This document shows positions 21,690 through 32,348 of a stretch of DNA of 64,000 nt, piece by piece. Numbering within the stretch: position 1 is the first letter of the stretch; each line of letters opens with the position of its first letter. Location: positions 802,001 to 866,000 of the forward strand of contig JAJOZX010000487.1 in the NCBI GenBank assembly GCA_023014485.1, in the 5' to 3' direction. Below the pieces are notes generated by a model, which made no database searches, was not told where the DNA came from, and saw only the letters and a list, made by a program, of their open reading frames with translations. The position numbers and the translations under genes are program-made. This stretch comes from Bathynomus jamesi (Eukaryota > Arthropoda > Malacostraca > Isopoda > Cirolanidae).

Positions 21690-23040
21690 AGTTATATGAT
21701 TTGAACCTTTTATTACCAAAAATCTACTAATCACAGAATGCTGATCTATACATTCACTCAAAGCTCACATTATGACATTTTTAAAATCATTTAAGCAAAC
21801 TTTTTGTAATTCACGTTTTCATTATGTGTCCCGCCCCTGTTCAAATAGGCCTTGACGCGGACGCCAAAGTTCTGTGCAAATGTTCTGCACGTGGTTGGGG
21901 TGACTGCCTGGCAAAAATCTGTCACCTCCTGCTTTACAAGAGCAAGTGTTGGGGGTTTATTAGCGTAGACTGTGCCCATGGCAGCTCCCCAAAAATAAAA
22001 GTTAAGGGGATTGAGGTCGGGGCTATGCGGCGCCCACTCGTGTGCTGTGCCCAGACTGATCAGCCGGTTTCGGAACAAGTGATGAAGCAGATCGATAGTT
22101 TCTCCAGCTGCGTGCGGAGGGGCACCATCCTGCATGAACCATGCCATTCTGAGTTGATTCGGTGACAAAAGTTGAGCGAGGTCACCATGAAATCTCTGTA
22201 AGACAGCACGGTAACGCTCCCCATTCACAGTCTGCGTTTTGCCATTTGCGTCTTCGAACCAATAAGGACCAAGCATCCCGCATCTAGCATTCAATGCGCA
22301 GAAACATGTCACCTTGGGGCCCTTGAGCAACCTCTCAGACACTTCCTCAGGTGCTTCTTGACCTCAGAAGATATCGTTATGGTTGTTTATGGCCCCATTC
22401 AAGTGGAAGTGAGCTTCATCACTGAACCACACACTGTTGATCCAGTTCGGGTACCTTTCCATCCTATCACTGAGCCAGTTGCACATTGTTACTCGACTTG
22501 TCATGTCATTCACAGTAAGTTCATGCCTTGTAGATATGATATAAGGGTAGAGCTTGAGTTCTTTTTTCAGAATGCCCCACACAGATGAGGGTGAGATAGC
22601 CAGTTCTTGGGAGCGGCGCGAAGAGATGTCTTGTGGCTGTTGATAACTGAATCTCTGACAAGATTAATGTTGACTTGGCTCTTTGTGACACTTGGTGGGC
22701 GACCACTGTTGCCTTTACTATGGTTTTCCAAACTTCCCTTTGTTTTAAACTGCTCCACAAATCGCTTAATGTCACAATTTGAGGGTCCATTGCGCGTGTG
22801 GAGATTGTTATCATGACAGAACCGCCGGCGCACTTCCACATATGATTTAGTCTCAAACCATAAACTTACGAATTTTACTTTCTGATCCTTACTGAACACC
22901 ATGATTGACTGAGAGTCCTACTGATGATATATTATACATGTCACAACACCACCACCATAACCTGAAAAAGAGAAGGGTACAGCGATAAACAATGAAATGA
23001 CAGAACGTTGAAATTATATAACTCTTTTTTAAACACCCTG
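21690..23040 (-). mobile_element. Mariner-superfamily element with helix-turn-helix domain
   Basis: The right end is TTAAACACCCTG followed by TA. Part of its inverted repeat (AGAGTTATAT, ATTT) is found at the left near 21688, where the outermost bases have decayed. It lies inside the hAT-like element. Confidence 0.65.
21791..22902 (-). pseudogene. IS630/Tc1-mariner transposase with DUF4817-type N-terminus
   Basis: Read right to left: the N-terminal helix-turn-helix region (MVFSKDQKVKFVSLWFE, RFVEQFKTKGS, RPPSV), a frame change, then the DDE core. WFSDEAHFHL holds the first Asp and FMQDGAPPH the second. The third catalytic position, in WAPHSPDLNPLNFYFWG, shows Asn where related enzymes have Asp (PPDFFLWG). 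At least two frameshifts or stops separate the three readable parts. The transposase would join DNA at TA sites; this copy is inactive by both frame and active site. Confidence 0.8.
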
Positions 23041-23479
23041 TATATATGGTAATATTGAAATTTAGAGATGATTTTTGCATGAGCAGATAGTCCACAATAT
23101 AAAAGACACAAATAAAGATTTCGATTTAGTCCGCATTCATTCGGTAGCCTTTGCAGAAGTTTATGTTGTGTAACTTCTCTTCTTCAATGTAAGCTTAATA
23201 TTTTTTCTCATATACAGAAAATAAGTGACAAATTTCTTAATATTACTTAAAATGTTCTTTATTTTATATATTTAATCAAAGTAAAAACTTAAACCTAAAA
23301 ATTGTAAGTGGGGTAGTGCTGTAGTGGGCACCCCTAATTTTTTTATTGCATGACGCCCTTGACTTGAAGGAGGAAATTTTCAATTCGTTCCCCTTCTATT
23401 TACCTGGATGTGTCTATAGTAAGCTCTTTTATCAAGATGAAAATAATTGATTTAGTATGGATGCTGTACTCATTGAAAA

Positions 23480-23541
<62 letters not shown>

Positions 23542-23625
23542 AAGCTGAAGGTCTGGATTGTCTTCGTAGCCTCTGGTGTGTGTGTGTGTGTGTATGTATG
23601 TATGTGTGTGTGTGTGTGTGTGTGA
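23480..23625. repeat. (TG)n microsatellite pair
   Basis: TG runs at about 23481-23540 and 23576-23623 separated by a short unique stretch. Frames of alternating Cys-Val or His-Thr codons here are not proteins. Confidence 0.95.
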
Positions 23626-23644
23626 TTCCCGTCTGTGCGTGTAA

Positions 23645-23890
23645 TCCCCGTCAAGCTTTTCACTTCACCTTAGACCTACAGTTTAACGTGGAGTCCGAAC
23701 CACGCCCCACCAGCAGCCCAGCGTCTTAACTACTACCCATACCCATTTATCTACCAACCACTTTCTTTATTGTGTGGAAAGATGAACAGCTGGGTTTTGC
23801 TGCGCGCCGGCTACCGCCACCGGGTCTCGAATCCGAGGCCGATGGATTCGTAGTCAGCGACGCTAAGCACTACACCACCGAGGCCATATA
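23645..23890 (-). repeat. Dimeric tRNA-derived SINE, second copy
   Basis: Same layout and orientation as 15890-16200: first unit with GATTCGAGACCCGG, linker with GCAGCAAAACCCAGCTGTTC, second unit with a decayed A box, then GTGGTTCGGACTCCACG and the CTGTAGGTC body. Its outer end abuts a (TA)n tract. Confidence 0.78.
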
Positions 23891-24309
23891 TATATATATA
23901 TTTTTTTTTTTCCCTTATCACTCCCCATCCCCACATCTGAGATTGAAATTTTATTTTTTCTCTTTTCTTCTCTTTTTCCCTCTACTATATATTTATATTA
24001 CTGTATCATCGTGTTGTCGGTGGTTCCTATAGTTCATATTATAACATCACGGACATATTTATCTTTATTTATTTTCCAGTTTAGGCTTAATTGTTGTTTG
24101 TTTGTTCATATTTGTTTATTTATTTTTTGGTATTAAAATGGTGGCCGGTAAAGTTCATAGTATAACATACAATTTTTTTAATTTTTCCCTCATTATTCAC
24201 CATCCCCATTACCCCGACTCACCCATCTCCCTTATCCCCCATTCCCCCTTATTATTTTTCTTTTTCTTACCAACATCTCTTTATCTTATCCTCCTCCATT
24301 ATCCCCAAC

Positions 24310-26350
24310 TCTCTCATCCCGCATATATTACTTTCTGTGAGTTTAAACGACGGTTCAGGATCGACCTGCAGTCAACCCCTCTGCAGCATCCCGCCTCATT
24401 TGCGGGATTTGGTGAAGGAGGGAAGTGCCGTCTGATCGCTTCCTGCCTCGTAGCCAGCCACGCATCGCTGGTCAGGGATTTGCACTGGAATCTGTCCAGC
24501 TGGTTCAGGAAGTTATTCAGGTCGGTGTGCTTTGAGACTCGTATTCCGAGGGTATTTTCCATCCTCGTTTTCATGGCCTCCTGTCCCACAGCAGCTGGGA
24601 CAGTACAAAATCTGCCTCTTCTCTCATTCCAGTTTGTTTCTATTTTATTTCTAAGGTTAAGGAGAAAGCCCTCAAGCATTTTCCATATGTATATTATTGT
24701 GTACCGCTCGCGTCTTCTTTCCAGAAGTAAAAGTTCTTTGTATAGCTTCAGTGTTCGCAATATTTCGTTTTCTGTATTGGCTTATGAGTACTGAGCAAAA
24801 CTCAATTATCGTAGGACTAGATTCTTCCATAATTTGAGCATGATGTTTGCTTTTCTATTGCGGAAGCTCCTCCAGATGATTCCCATTATTTTTCTAACCG
24901 TTGTAATTTTGATGTTATTGTGCTCTCTGAATTCTGCATCCGACGATATTATTACTCCAAGATTCCTGACTTGTGGACTTGGTATTATCTGTCTGGCTTG
25001 CAGAGTTGTGTACCCTTTATTCTGTAGCTCTTTGCTATTACCATATCTTAGAAGTTGGAACTTTTCTTTGTTGAACTTTATATTGTTGTCTTCTGCCCAC
25101 TTGGATGATGTTTGAATGTCGTTTTGTAATTTTCTTATGTCACCTTCGTTCAATATTTCTTTGCATATCTTTGTGTCATCTGCGAAACATGATCCAATAC
25201 TGTCATTGATATCTGCAGTCATTATTATGAACACCAAGGGAGCTAATACTGCCCTTTGTAGGACAGAGCCCACGACTTCCGAGACTTCCGATTTAACTCC
25301 ATTTACTACCACTCTTTGTGTTATTTGCGTCAAGAAATTAAATATCATCTTCCTAGCTTTCCAGTAATTCCTGTATTCTTAAGTTTGTGTGCTATAATTC
25401 CATGGTCACATTTATCGAAGGCTTTAGCAAAGTAAGTATATATTAAATCTATGTTTTGTCCTAGACACAGTGTTTCCAATATTTTCTCCTGGTGGTCTAA
25501 TAGCTGTGATAGGCATGATCTCCAGTCCTGAAGCCATGTTGATTTAAATTGTATAAGTTCTTTTCTTGCAGGTAGTAGGTAGTTTTGCCTCTAATTATAC
25601 GTTAAAAGCACTTTATAAGGTGATTGCTCTGTGATTGCTCCGTTACCACTTTTAAATAAAGGGGCAATGTTCGGGTTCTTTAATGGAAGTGGAATTTGTC
25701 CTGTGTCGAGTGTCCTGTGTCCTGTGTCTACTTTCATCTCGGACTTATGGGTACTAAACACAGGGTTAAATTGTTCCTAAAGCAGTTCGCTCATTTTGGG
25801 GGGTAATTTGTGTATTTGGCCTCCCCGTCTATCAACAGACCAATACTCTCTCTACACTGCATTTTCCTTTTTGCAAACGTGTAGAAGTATTTTGGGTTAT
25901 TTTTTATGTTTTCTGCTATTGGTTTCCTTCTCGTTTGGCTTATATATGAATGTTTGCTTTAGGTCCATTTTTATTTCGCCTAGTTTCCTCTCTAATTTGA
26001 GTCTCCTTGAATCAGTTCTGCATCTGTAGAGATGTTTTACGGTTTGCTTCCGTTGTCTAAATAGTGTCCTGATTTTTCTCTCGAGCTTGCTACGTTTTCT
26101 TTTTTGTCTCTCTGAAACATGCTTCAGTAATATAGGTTTGTTTTCAGTCTCCATTATACATAGTATTTGTTCTGAAATCTTCTCGTGAAGTAACAATTCC
26201 CAATTTACTTCCTTTAAATCTTTATTTACAATTTCCCAATTTACTTTTTTAATTTATGTCTAGGCTTTCAAATATTCCTTCTGACTCTCTGGGTGCAAAC
26301 TTCAATTGTATATCGATGAGGTTATGGTCGTAGAAATTTCTGTGAGTTAC
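24310..26350 (-). pseudogene. Non-LTR retrotransposon reverse transcriptase, leftward
   Basis: Reading from 26350 down: a basic coiled linker region (RKRSKLERKIRTLFRQR), the fingers (QHGFRTG), motif A written YFAKAFD with Tyr at the expected catalytic Asp, RVVVNGVKSEVSEV, a disrupted GVPQG box, CFADDTKICKE with the catalytic Asp pair, then RNLGVII and RKIMGIIWRSFRNRKAN. The C-terminal block (YIWKMLEGF, RRGRFC, RMENTLGIR) follows in another frame at 24314-24760. Many frameshifts. It belongs to the jockey/CR1/L2 group by order of motifs; the clade is uncertain. Confidence 0.8.
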
Positions 26351-27104
26351 CTTTTTAATTATTATTATCTCGTGTATACAAAAATTTTATTGTTATTTTA
26401 AATTTTTTTCTTCCGATTATCTTCCTTATCAAACCCATTGTTTACACAGTTATTTTAAAATTTTGCTCATTTCCTCTTTTCTCCTAACCCCTCCCCCTCT
26501 CCAGTCGGCAACCACGCGACCCATAATATCAGAAGTTCGCTTTTCTCCATTTTTTATGGAAAGATATTAATTTTATAATACAAACATATGTAAGTTGTTG
26601 TTTTGCTTAACTCCCACAGCCATTTGACAACATATGTTTACATTTTAGGCACCCGTTAGTCAGTTATATTTATATTATTAATAATAACACTGTTGAACAA
26701 CATTTTTTCTCAGATGATAATACTTGTTTCCTTTGCATTTTTCATCTCTGATTAAGACAAAATTTTGCTATCGCGTCAGGTTTTCAAAACATTTGGGGCT
26801 CAATTCTTGACCAAATTTGTATATACTGTGTATCCCAGCAGAAAATGTTTTAGCTAATGTTGGATGATGTAATTTCTGCTCGTGACACGTTCAAACCTGT
26901 CGTAACATGTCAATTTTTCTTCTGTTATCTGTCATAGGGGGCTACTTGCAGTTATGAGTCAGTCTGCTGCAAGCTGCTTCATGGTGCAGGTCTGTTCATG
27001 TGCAGTGAAGTTTAATTTTATAGTTTTTTCCATTTAGCTAATCATTTAATTGTGCATGTGTTACACAAAATAGCGCCTTGAAGGAAAAAGGGATAATTTG
27101 AAAA
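26351..27104. other. No gene recognised; upstream of the split repeat-family gene
   Basis: AT-rich sequence without convincing frame or repeat. It probably includes the 5' flank or promoter of the gene starting at 27105. Confidence 0.4.
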
Positions 27105-27140
27105 ATGTCGCATAAATGTGTGGACAATCCTAACAGTTTC
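27105..27140 (+). pseudogene. First codons of an arthropod repeat-family gene, split by an L2-like element
   Basis: The ATG at 27105 opens MSHKCVDNPNSF, the usual N-terminus of a large arthropod protein family that continues with a Cys-rich stretch VCG. The reading is cut here by the L2-like retrotransposon and resumes at 47311 with VCGDYVI, 20 kb downstream. The join is an inference from family knowledge. Confidence 0.6.
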
Positions 27141-29579
27141 TAACGAAGTATTTTCTCTATGTAATAGTGACAATGAAAACCTGATTGTGAATATAAAAGA
27201 CAAAAGTAATGTATATTCTGTTCATGCAATATATAGACCACCTAATACTAATATCAATAGCTTTTTAATTCACTTAGATAACATGTTATGCAACTTTCAT
27301 AAATCGAATGCCATAGTTGCGGGAGACTTCAACATCAATTTCAATCTGAAACAATCTCTCATAAATTTTTAAACTTAATGAATTCTTTCTATCTTAGTCA
27401 TTCTATTACCAAACCCACTCGAGTCTGCAGTTATGGCAACCGAATAACAGAATCTACGATTGATAATATATTTGTAAATAGCAATGCCCTTGTAAACTCT
27501 GGAATTATAACCACTAACATCAGTGATCATTTTCCTACTTACGCTATTTTCAATAACATTGTTCAGGTTGCGGACAAAACAACTATTGATTACAGAATAT
27601 TCTCAGAGGTTAACAAAAGAAAATTTATTGGGGCAGTAGAAAATACTCGATTTGACTGTGACGAACCTTTAAATGACCCAGATCATATGTTTCAGTTCTT
27701 CTATGACACCTTATTCCATATTTTTAATATTTGCTTTCCTTTAAGGAGAAAAACAGTTTCGCCCAAAAGGGTCGCAAATCCATGGATCACTCCAGGAATT
27801 ATCACTTCAATAAAGAATAGAGATAAATTATTCAAATTGCAATTGCAGAGCAAAATTCCTAAAATACAATATACTCAATACAGAAACAAATTAACTAAAA
27901 TAATCAAAATTGCAAAATATAACTATTATAACAATCAATTTTCCAAACATAAAGGAGACATGAAAAACACTTGGACAACCATAAACAATCTTCTCGGAAA
28001 ACAAATTAAGAAAAATCCAATAGAGAAATTAAATGTTGATAATAAAGAAATCACTGATGATACTGCTATTGCAGACTCTTTAAATGCACATTTTACTTCA
28101 ATAGCGGATAAGCTTCGCTCACAATTAATAAATAATGATCACTCACCTCTAGAATATATGCCACCCAGCCCACTAAATTCATTTTCTTTTGTTCCTGCTA
28201 CCTCTACTGAGGTCCAGAATATTATTGGTAAATTAAAAAATACAAAAAATAACATTCATAACATTCCTGTACCTATATTGAAACTTGTTAAAGATAAGAT
28301 ATCTGTAACTTTGGCTAAAATTATCAATCAAAGTATTTCCAAAGGAATATTCCCATCAATGCTAAAAACTGGTTGTATAACACCCCTTTTTAAAGGGGGT
28401 GATCCTACACTAGCAACAAATTACAGGCCGGTGTGTTCATTATCTGTGTTCAGCAAAGTTTTCGAAAAAATTGTAAAAAGTAGAATGCAGCGATATTTAG
28501 AATCTTACAATTTATTATCTCCAAATCAATATGGCTTCCGTAATAATAGAACAACGGAAATGGCTATTTTAAATCTTATGGAAAATGTAAATATAGCTAA
28601 GGAGAACAAAGAAATAATGATGTCAATATTTATGGATTTGAGTAAGGCGTTTGATGTAATAGACCATAATATTCTACTTAATAAATTGTATTGTTATGGC
28701 TTTAGAGGGGCAATCAGTGATTGGTTTAAAAGTTATTTGTCCGATAGATATAATTTTGTATCAGTAAATAAGGTTTGCTCCACTAAAGCGCTTGTCAAAC
28801 ATGGTGTGCCACAGGGCTCAGTGCTGGGTCCACTGTTATTTTTATTATATATAAATGACTTTCCACGTTCATCTGATATACTGAACTTCATAATGTTTGC
28901 AGATGATACAACTCTCTCCTTTTCTTGCAAAGATGTTAATACAGCTAAGAATATATTTCATTCAGAATTCATCAGTGTAATGAAATGGTTGACCACCAAT
29001 AAACTCTTCCTAAATACCAGTAAAACAAATTTCATGATTTTTACTAATAAAAGAAATGTATATCTTGATGAACTCAATGTTAATGAAATCACCATAAAGG
29101 AGTGTACTGTAACAAAATTTCTTGGTGTAATGCTAGATAAGAATTTACAATGGAGTGATCATGTAAATTATATCGCGAAAAAGATTTCAAGGAGCGTTGC
29201 TATAATGTTTAAACTTAGAAATGTAGTTCCTAAACAAGTTTTATTGACTCTTTATCATACTCTTGTTCTTCCTTATATAACATACTGCACCCTTGTTTGG
29301 GGAAACTCCGCTAACAACGCATTAAATGGTATCTTTGTCATCCAAAAACGAGCAATAAGGTTATTATCTGATGCTGATTTCCTTGATCACTCTAGTGTGC
29401 ATTATTTAAAGAGCTAAACCTACTAAAGCTCAATGATATAACCAAACTGGCACATTTTATTTTTATTTACAAGTGTAAGAGCAAAATCATTAATTTGCAA
29501 TGGGTAAATAGATATTTTGTAACTCATCAAGAAATCCACCCGTATCAGACAAGAAATAGATCAAAGATTGTTATACCTC
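27141..29579 (+). pseudogene. L2-like non-LTR retrotransposon, main part (AP endonuclease plus reverse transcriptase)
   Basis: The 5'-truncated element starts inside the AP endonuclease (YSVHAIYRPPNTN at about 27214-27250, VAGDFNINF near 27320, SDHFPTYAIF near 27525). The reverse transcriptase is open for 679 codons (27378-29417): NYRPVCSLSVFSKVFEK, FMDLSKAFDVIDHN (catalytic Asp), GVPQGSVLGPLLF, FIMFADDTTL (catalytic pair), then VTKFLGVMLD and YHTLVLPYITYC. One frame break near 29410 and a one-codon-scale break near 27370 are the only coding damage seen, so it was young when Polinton B entered. The C-terminus lies at 46841-46998. Confidence 0.9.
29574..29579. repeat. Target-site duplication of Polinton B, left copy (TACCTC)
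   Basis: TACCTC precedes the AGTAGTATAGCC terminus and recurs exactly at 46835-46840. Removing one copy and the element restores a continuous L2 reading frame. Confidence 0.95.
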
Positions 29580-29960
29580 AGTAGTATAGCCGCAAAAGGG
29601 GAGAGTGCAAGAATGTTGCAGGTTATTATGTAATGTTGCAAAGGGGCGGGGGTTGTTGCAAATGGGGTGGGGATTGTTGCAAAGGGGGGGGTTCTTGGTT
29701 GCGAAGGGGGGGGGGAGGTTGCAAAAAAAAGAAAAAAAAAGAAAAAAGAAAAAAAAAAAAGAAAAAAGAGTACTGGCCTTTGTTGCCAACCTAGGTTGCA
29801 AGGGGCATGCAACTTGGAGGCCTCCCCCAAGCTATTCCCCCCAAAGGGCCAGAGAGAAAGGAGGAGAGAAAGGAGGAGAGGTGTTCACCTGGCAGGAGCC
29901 AAGTGCACATTAAGACTTCAGCCGAGTATGCGTTGTTTTATAGGCTCCTAATCAGCCAGA
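29580..29960 (+). repeat. Left terminal inverted repeat of Polinton B
   Basis: Tip, then G-rich units (GTTGCAAAGGGGCGGGGG, GTTGCAAATGGGGTGGGG) to about 29720, an A-rich run, then GGTGTTCACCTGGCAGGAGC and CCAAGTGCACATTAAGAC shared with the right end. Long frames on both strands here are low-complexity. Confidence 0.88.
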
Positions 29961-30440
29961 ATCAGCCAGTTGGCTGAATCAGCCAGTTGACTGAGCCAAG
30001 GGGGGAGGGGTACACCTGAAGGAGAGAGAGAGAGACGCCTGAAGGAGAGAGAGACGCCTGTAGGAGAGAGAGAGAGACGCCTGTAGGAGAGAGAGAGAGA
30101 GAGACGCCTGTAGGAGAGAGAGAGAGAGAGAGTTCGCCCCCAAGTTATTTTCGTTTTCCTAACCTAAGAGGCCACTAAGGGGTTTTACCAAAGGGCTTGA
30201 AAGAGAAGGACCAGAGGTCCTTCCTCGGCTGGGAGCCGAGGTGGAATGAGTCTTTCACCAACTTCGCGGTCTTTTATAAGCCTCTATTCTGGCTGAATTG
30301 CCAGATAGCGCAATGTGTTCAGTTGTCAGATCGCACCATGTATGCAGATGCTGAGTTGCTACATCAAGCCATGTAATCGGGTGCTGATGTGCCAGATTGC
30401 ACCATCAGATAGCGCCATGTATTCCAGAAATATTAATCAT
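29961..30440 (+). repeat. Minisatellite region next to the left end of Polinton B
   Basis: Units of GAGAGAGAGACGCCTGTAG repeat from about 30010 to 30130, preceded by repeats of AATCAGCCAGTTGGCTG. A further GCCAGATAGCGCAATG-like motif recurs at 30300-30420. No gene is seen. Confidence 0.7.
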
Positions 30441-30454
30441 CCATTGTGTAACAA

Positions 30455-30541
30455 TATGACGATAGTTATTCCAATTAAATTCTGTTTAAATACACCTTTA
30501 TTAATTGCATGCCTTTCCAGTTTTTTGCAATGATCGGATTG

Positions 30542-30573
<32 letters not shown>

Positions 30574-31623
30574 TCTTTTCTTATGTTAGGTAAATATATC
30601 TATATATATATATATATATTATTTATTTTATAACATTTAATTTTAGTTTAGAAGCAAATTTAACATTAACTTCATTGAACTTTTCGAAACAAATAACATA
30701 GTTTACCTTCGAAAACGTCATAATAGAAAATAATTAATTTTATGGTTAACTAGTTTACAGAGGAACCTTGCTTTACGAGTGCCTCGTATAACGAGAAATT
30801 CGTATAACGAGCCAAAAGAATGGGGGAAAATTACCTTGCATAACGAGCGACACTTTGCTTAACGAGCAAAATATTTCGTCAAAATTTAAAGCGTAGACAA
30901 AAACAAATGTCTCTAGACAGTTTCCTCGTGAAAAAGGATCCAAAAGAAAGTGAAAGTGCCTCTAAAAAATTTAAAGCTAGTGACTGTGAGCTCGTCGAGA
31001 ATGTTATTGCATTGAACGAAGACGATTCTCCTCCTTCCCCTCAATAACCCTCTCCTCCTCCCCTGTCTCTTCATTTCCTTGCGTGCGTCAGGAGCACCTT
31101 CTCTCTTCGTAAGTTATTTATAAATTTCACCGTTTACTAATTATTTACATTCTCTTTTGGGTTAATTTTTATTAATAATCTTTTCATTTCATGCAATAAT
31201 AATTTAAAAAACGCCTTTAAATATCATTATAAATATTATTTTAAGTATTTTTTAAGCATGGAACGCATTATCATATTTTACATTGATTCCTATGGAAAAA
31301 ATTGCCTTGCTTAACGAGCATTTTGCATAACGAGCACAGTTCGGGAACGAATTATGCTCGTTAAGCAAGGTTCCACTGTATTTCGTTTACTATAATTATG
31401 TATATACAGTCTTTTAAGCAGCTTATGATACATATATATATATATAATATATATATATATATATCTGAACTTTCATCTAAAGAAGCCTTATGTATAGCAT
31501 TGGTTGTGTAATAGCTCATTGTGTTACAATATGATGGTAGTTATTCCAATTAAATTCTGTTTAAATACACCTTTATTAATTGCATACCTTTCCAGTTTTT
31601 TTTGCAATGATCGGATTGCTAGA

Positions 31624-31677
<54 letters not shown>

Positions 31678-31790
31678 GAGAGAGAGAGAGAGGAGAGAGA
31701 GAGATAGGATCTGTAGTTAATCTTACGCGAGGTATGAAAATCAGGAAAAAATGCCAAATGTGTATTATTTTAAACATCTTATGTTAGGTA

Positions 31791-31844
<54 letters not shown>

Positions 31845-32010
31845 TATTTTATAACATTTAATTTTAGTTTAGAAGCAAATTTAACATTAACTTCATTGAA
31901 CTTTTCGAAACAAATAACATAGTTTACCTTCGAAAACGTCATAATAGAAAATAATTAGTTTTATGGTTAACTAGTTTATTTCGTTTACTATAATTATATA
32001 TATATATATA
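30455..32010. repeat. Long direct duplication in the left arm of Polinton B
   Basis: A segment with AATTAAATTCTGTTTAAATA, TTTAGTTTAGAAGCAAATTT and ACATAGTTTACCTTCGAAAA occurs at about 30460-31400 and again at about 31535-32010. (TA)n tracts are at 30545-30569, 31624-31670 and 31794-31840. The first copy carries the pogo-type MITE; the second is the empty site. Confidence 0.85.
30758..31378 (+). mobile_element. pogo/Tigger-type MITE, 621 bp
   Basis: The ends are CAGAGGAACCTTGCTTTACG and, reversed, CAGTGGAACCTTGCTTAACG, flanked by TA (30756-30757 and 31379-31380). The second copy of the host duplication has CTAGTTTATTTCG with a single TA, an exact empty site. Subterminal TAACGAG repeats occur at both ends. 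A 46-codon frame (30907-31047) ending DDSPPSPQ may be the leftover C-terminus of the parent transposase. Confidence 0.85.
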
Positions 32011-32251
32011 TACATGTTCTGAAATATTTTCTCGAAAACTATGGGTGCTAGAAAAATTCTGAAACCATATTTGGAATCAGTATCAAAAGTTCTATACGAA
32101 TAATGAAATAATTTTCAAAGGAGAATACGAGCATTAAATCTATTGGTGAAAATATATGTTACTCGTCAGGTCCCGTTATAGCGGATTGGTACACGTCGTA
32201 GCTCCACCCAGCTACATCGGCAGCCAATCACTACGAACATCTGGTCTTTTG

Positions 32252-32300
32252 GGGCGGAGCTTGGCGATTGTGCCTATAAAAGGGGATATTTTTCAGTTTG
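32252..32300 (+). promoter_or_regulatory. Early promoter of Polinton B: GC box and TATA box
   Basis: GGGCGGAGCTT lies at 32252-32262 and TATAAAAG at 32275-32282. TCAGTT, an arthropod initiator-like motif, is at 32293-32298, and CAGTA is about 30 bases after the TATA box. A CCAAT motif stands at about 32223-32228. The start codon of the early gene is at 32349. The layout is typical for an RNA polymerase II promoter; the exact start is inferred. Confidence 0.6.
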
Positions 32301-32348
32301 GAGTAACAGTAGCTATTTTCGCGTCAGTGAATAATCATTCCCTTCACC

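Larger units (their letters stand above)
21342..23361. mobile_element. hAT-like element, 2.0 kb, carrying a mariner-like insertion
   Basis: The left end is CAGTGGCGTCATGCC. The right end, reversed, is CAAGGGCGTCATGC. The flanking octamers ACTCTAAG (21334-21341) and ACTTGAAG (23362-23369) match at six of eight positions. Length of duplication and end sequence fit hAT. I see no hAT transposase in the remaining sequence, so it is non-autonomous or gutted. Confidence 0.6.

Noticed and set aside
23400..23729. Open frames of His-Thr or Cys-Val repeats
   Set aside because: They are translations of a (TG)n microsatellite on both strands.
29561..29951. Overlapping frames in the left end of Polinton B
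   Set aside because: Low-complexity frames from G-rich and A-rich repeat units; they are non-coding terminal repeat. The same holds for 1738-1920, 14887-15265 and 46469-46847.
30907..31047. Independent 46-residue gene
   Set aside because: It lies wholly inside the pogo-type MITE and is better read as leftover transposase C-terminus.
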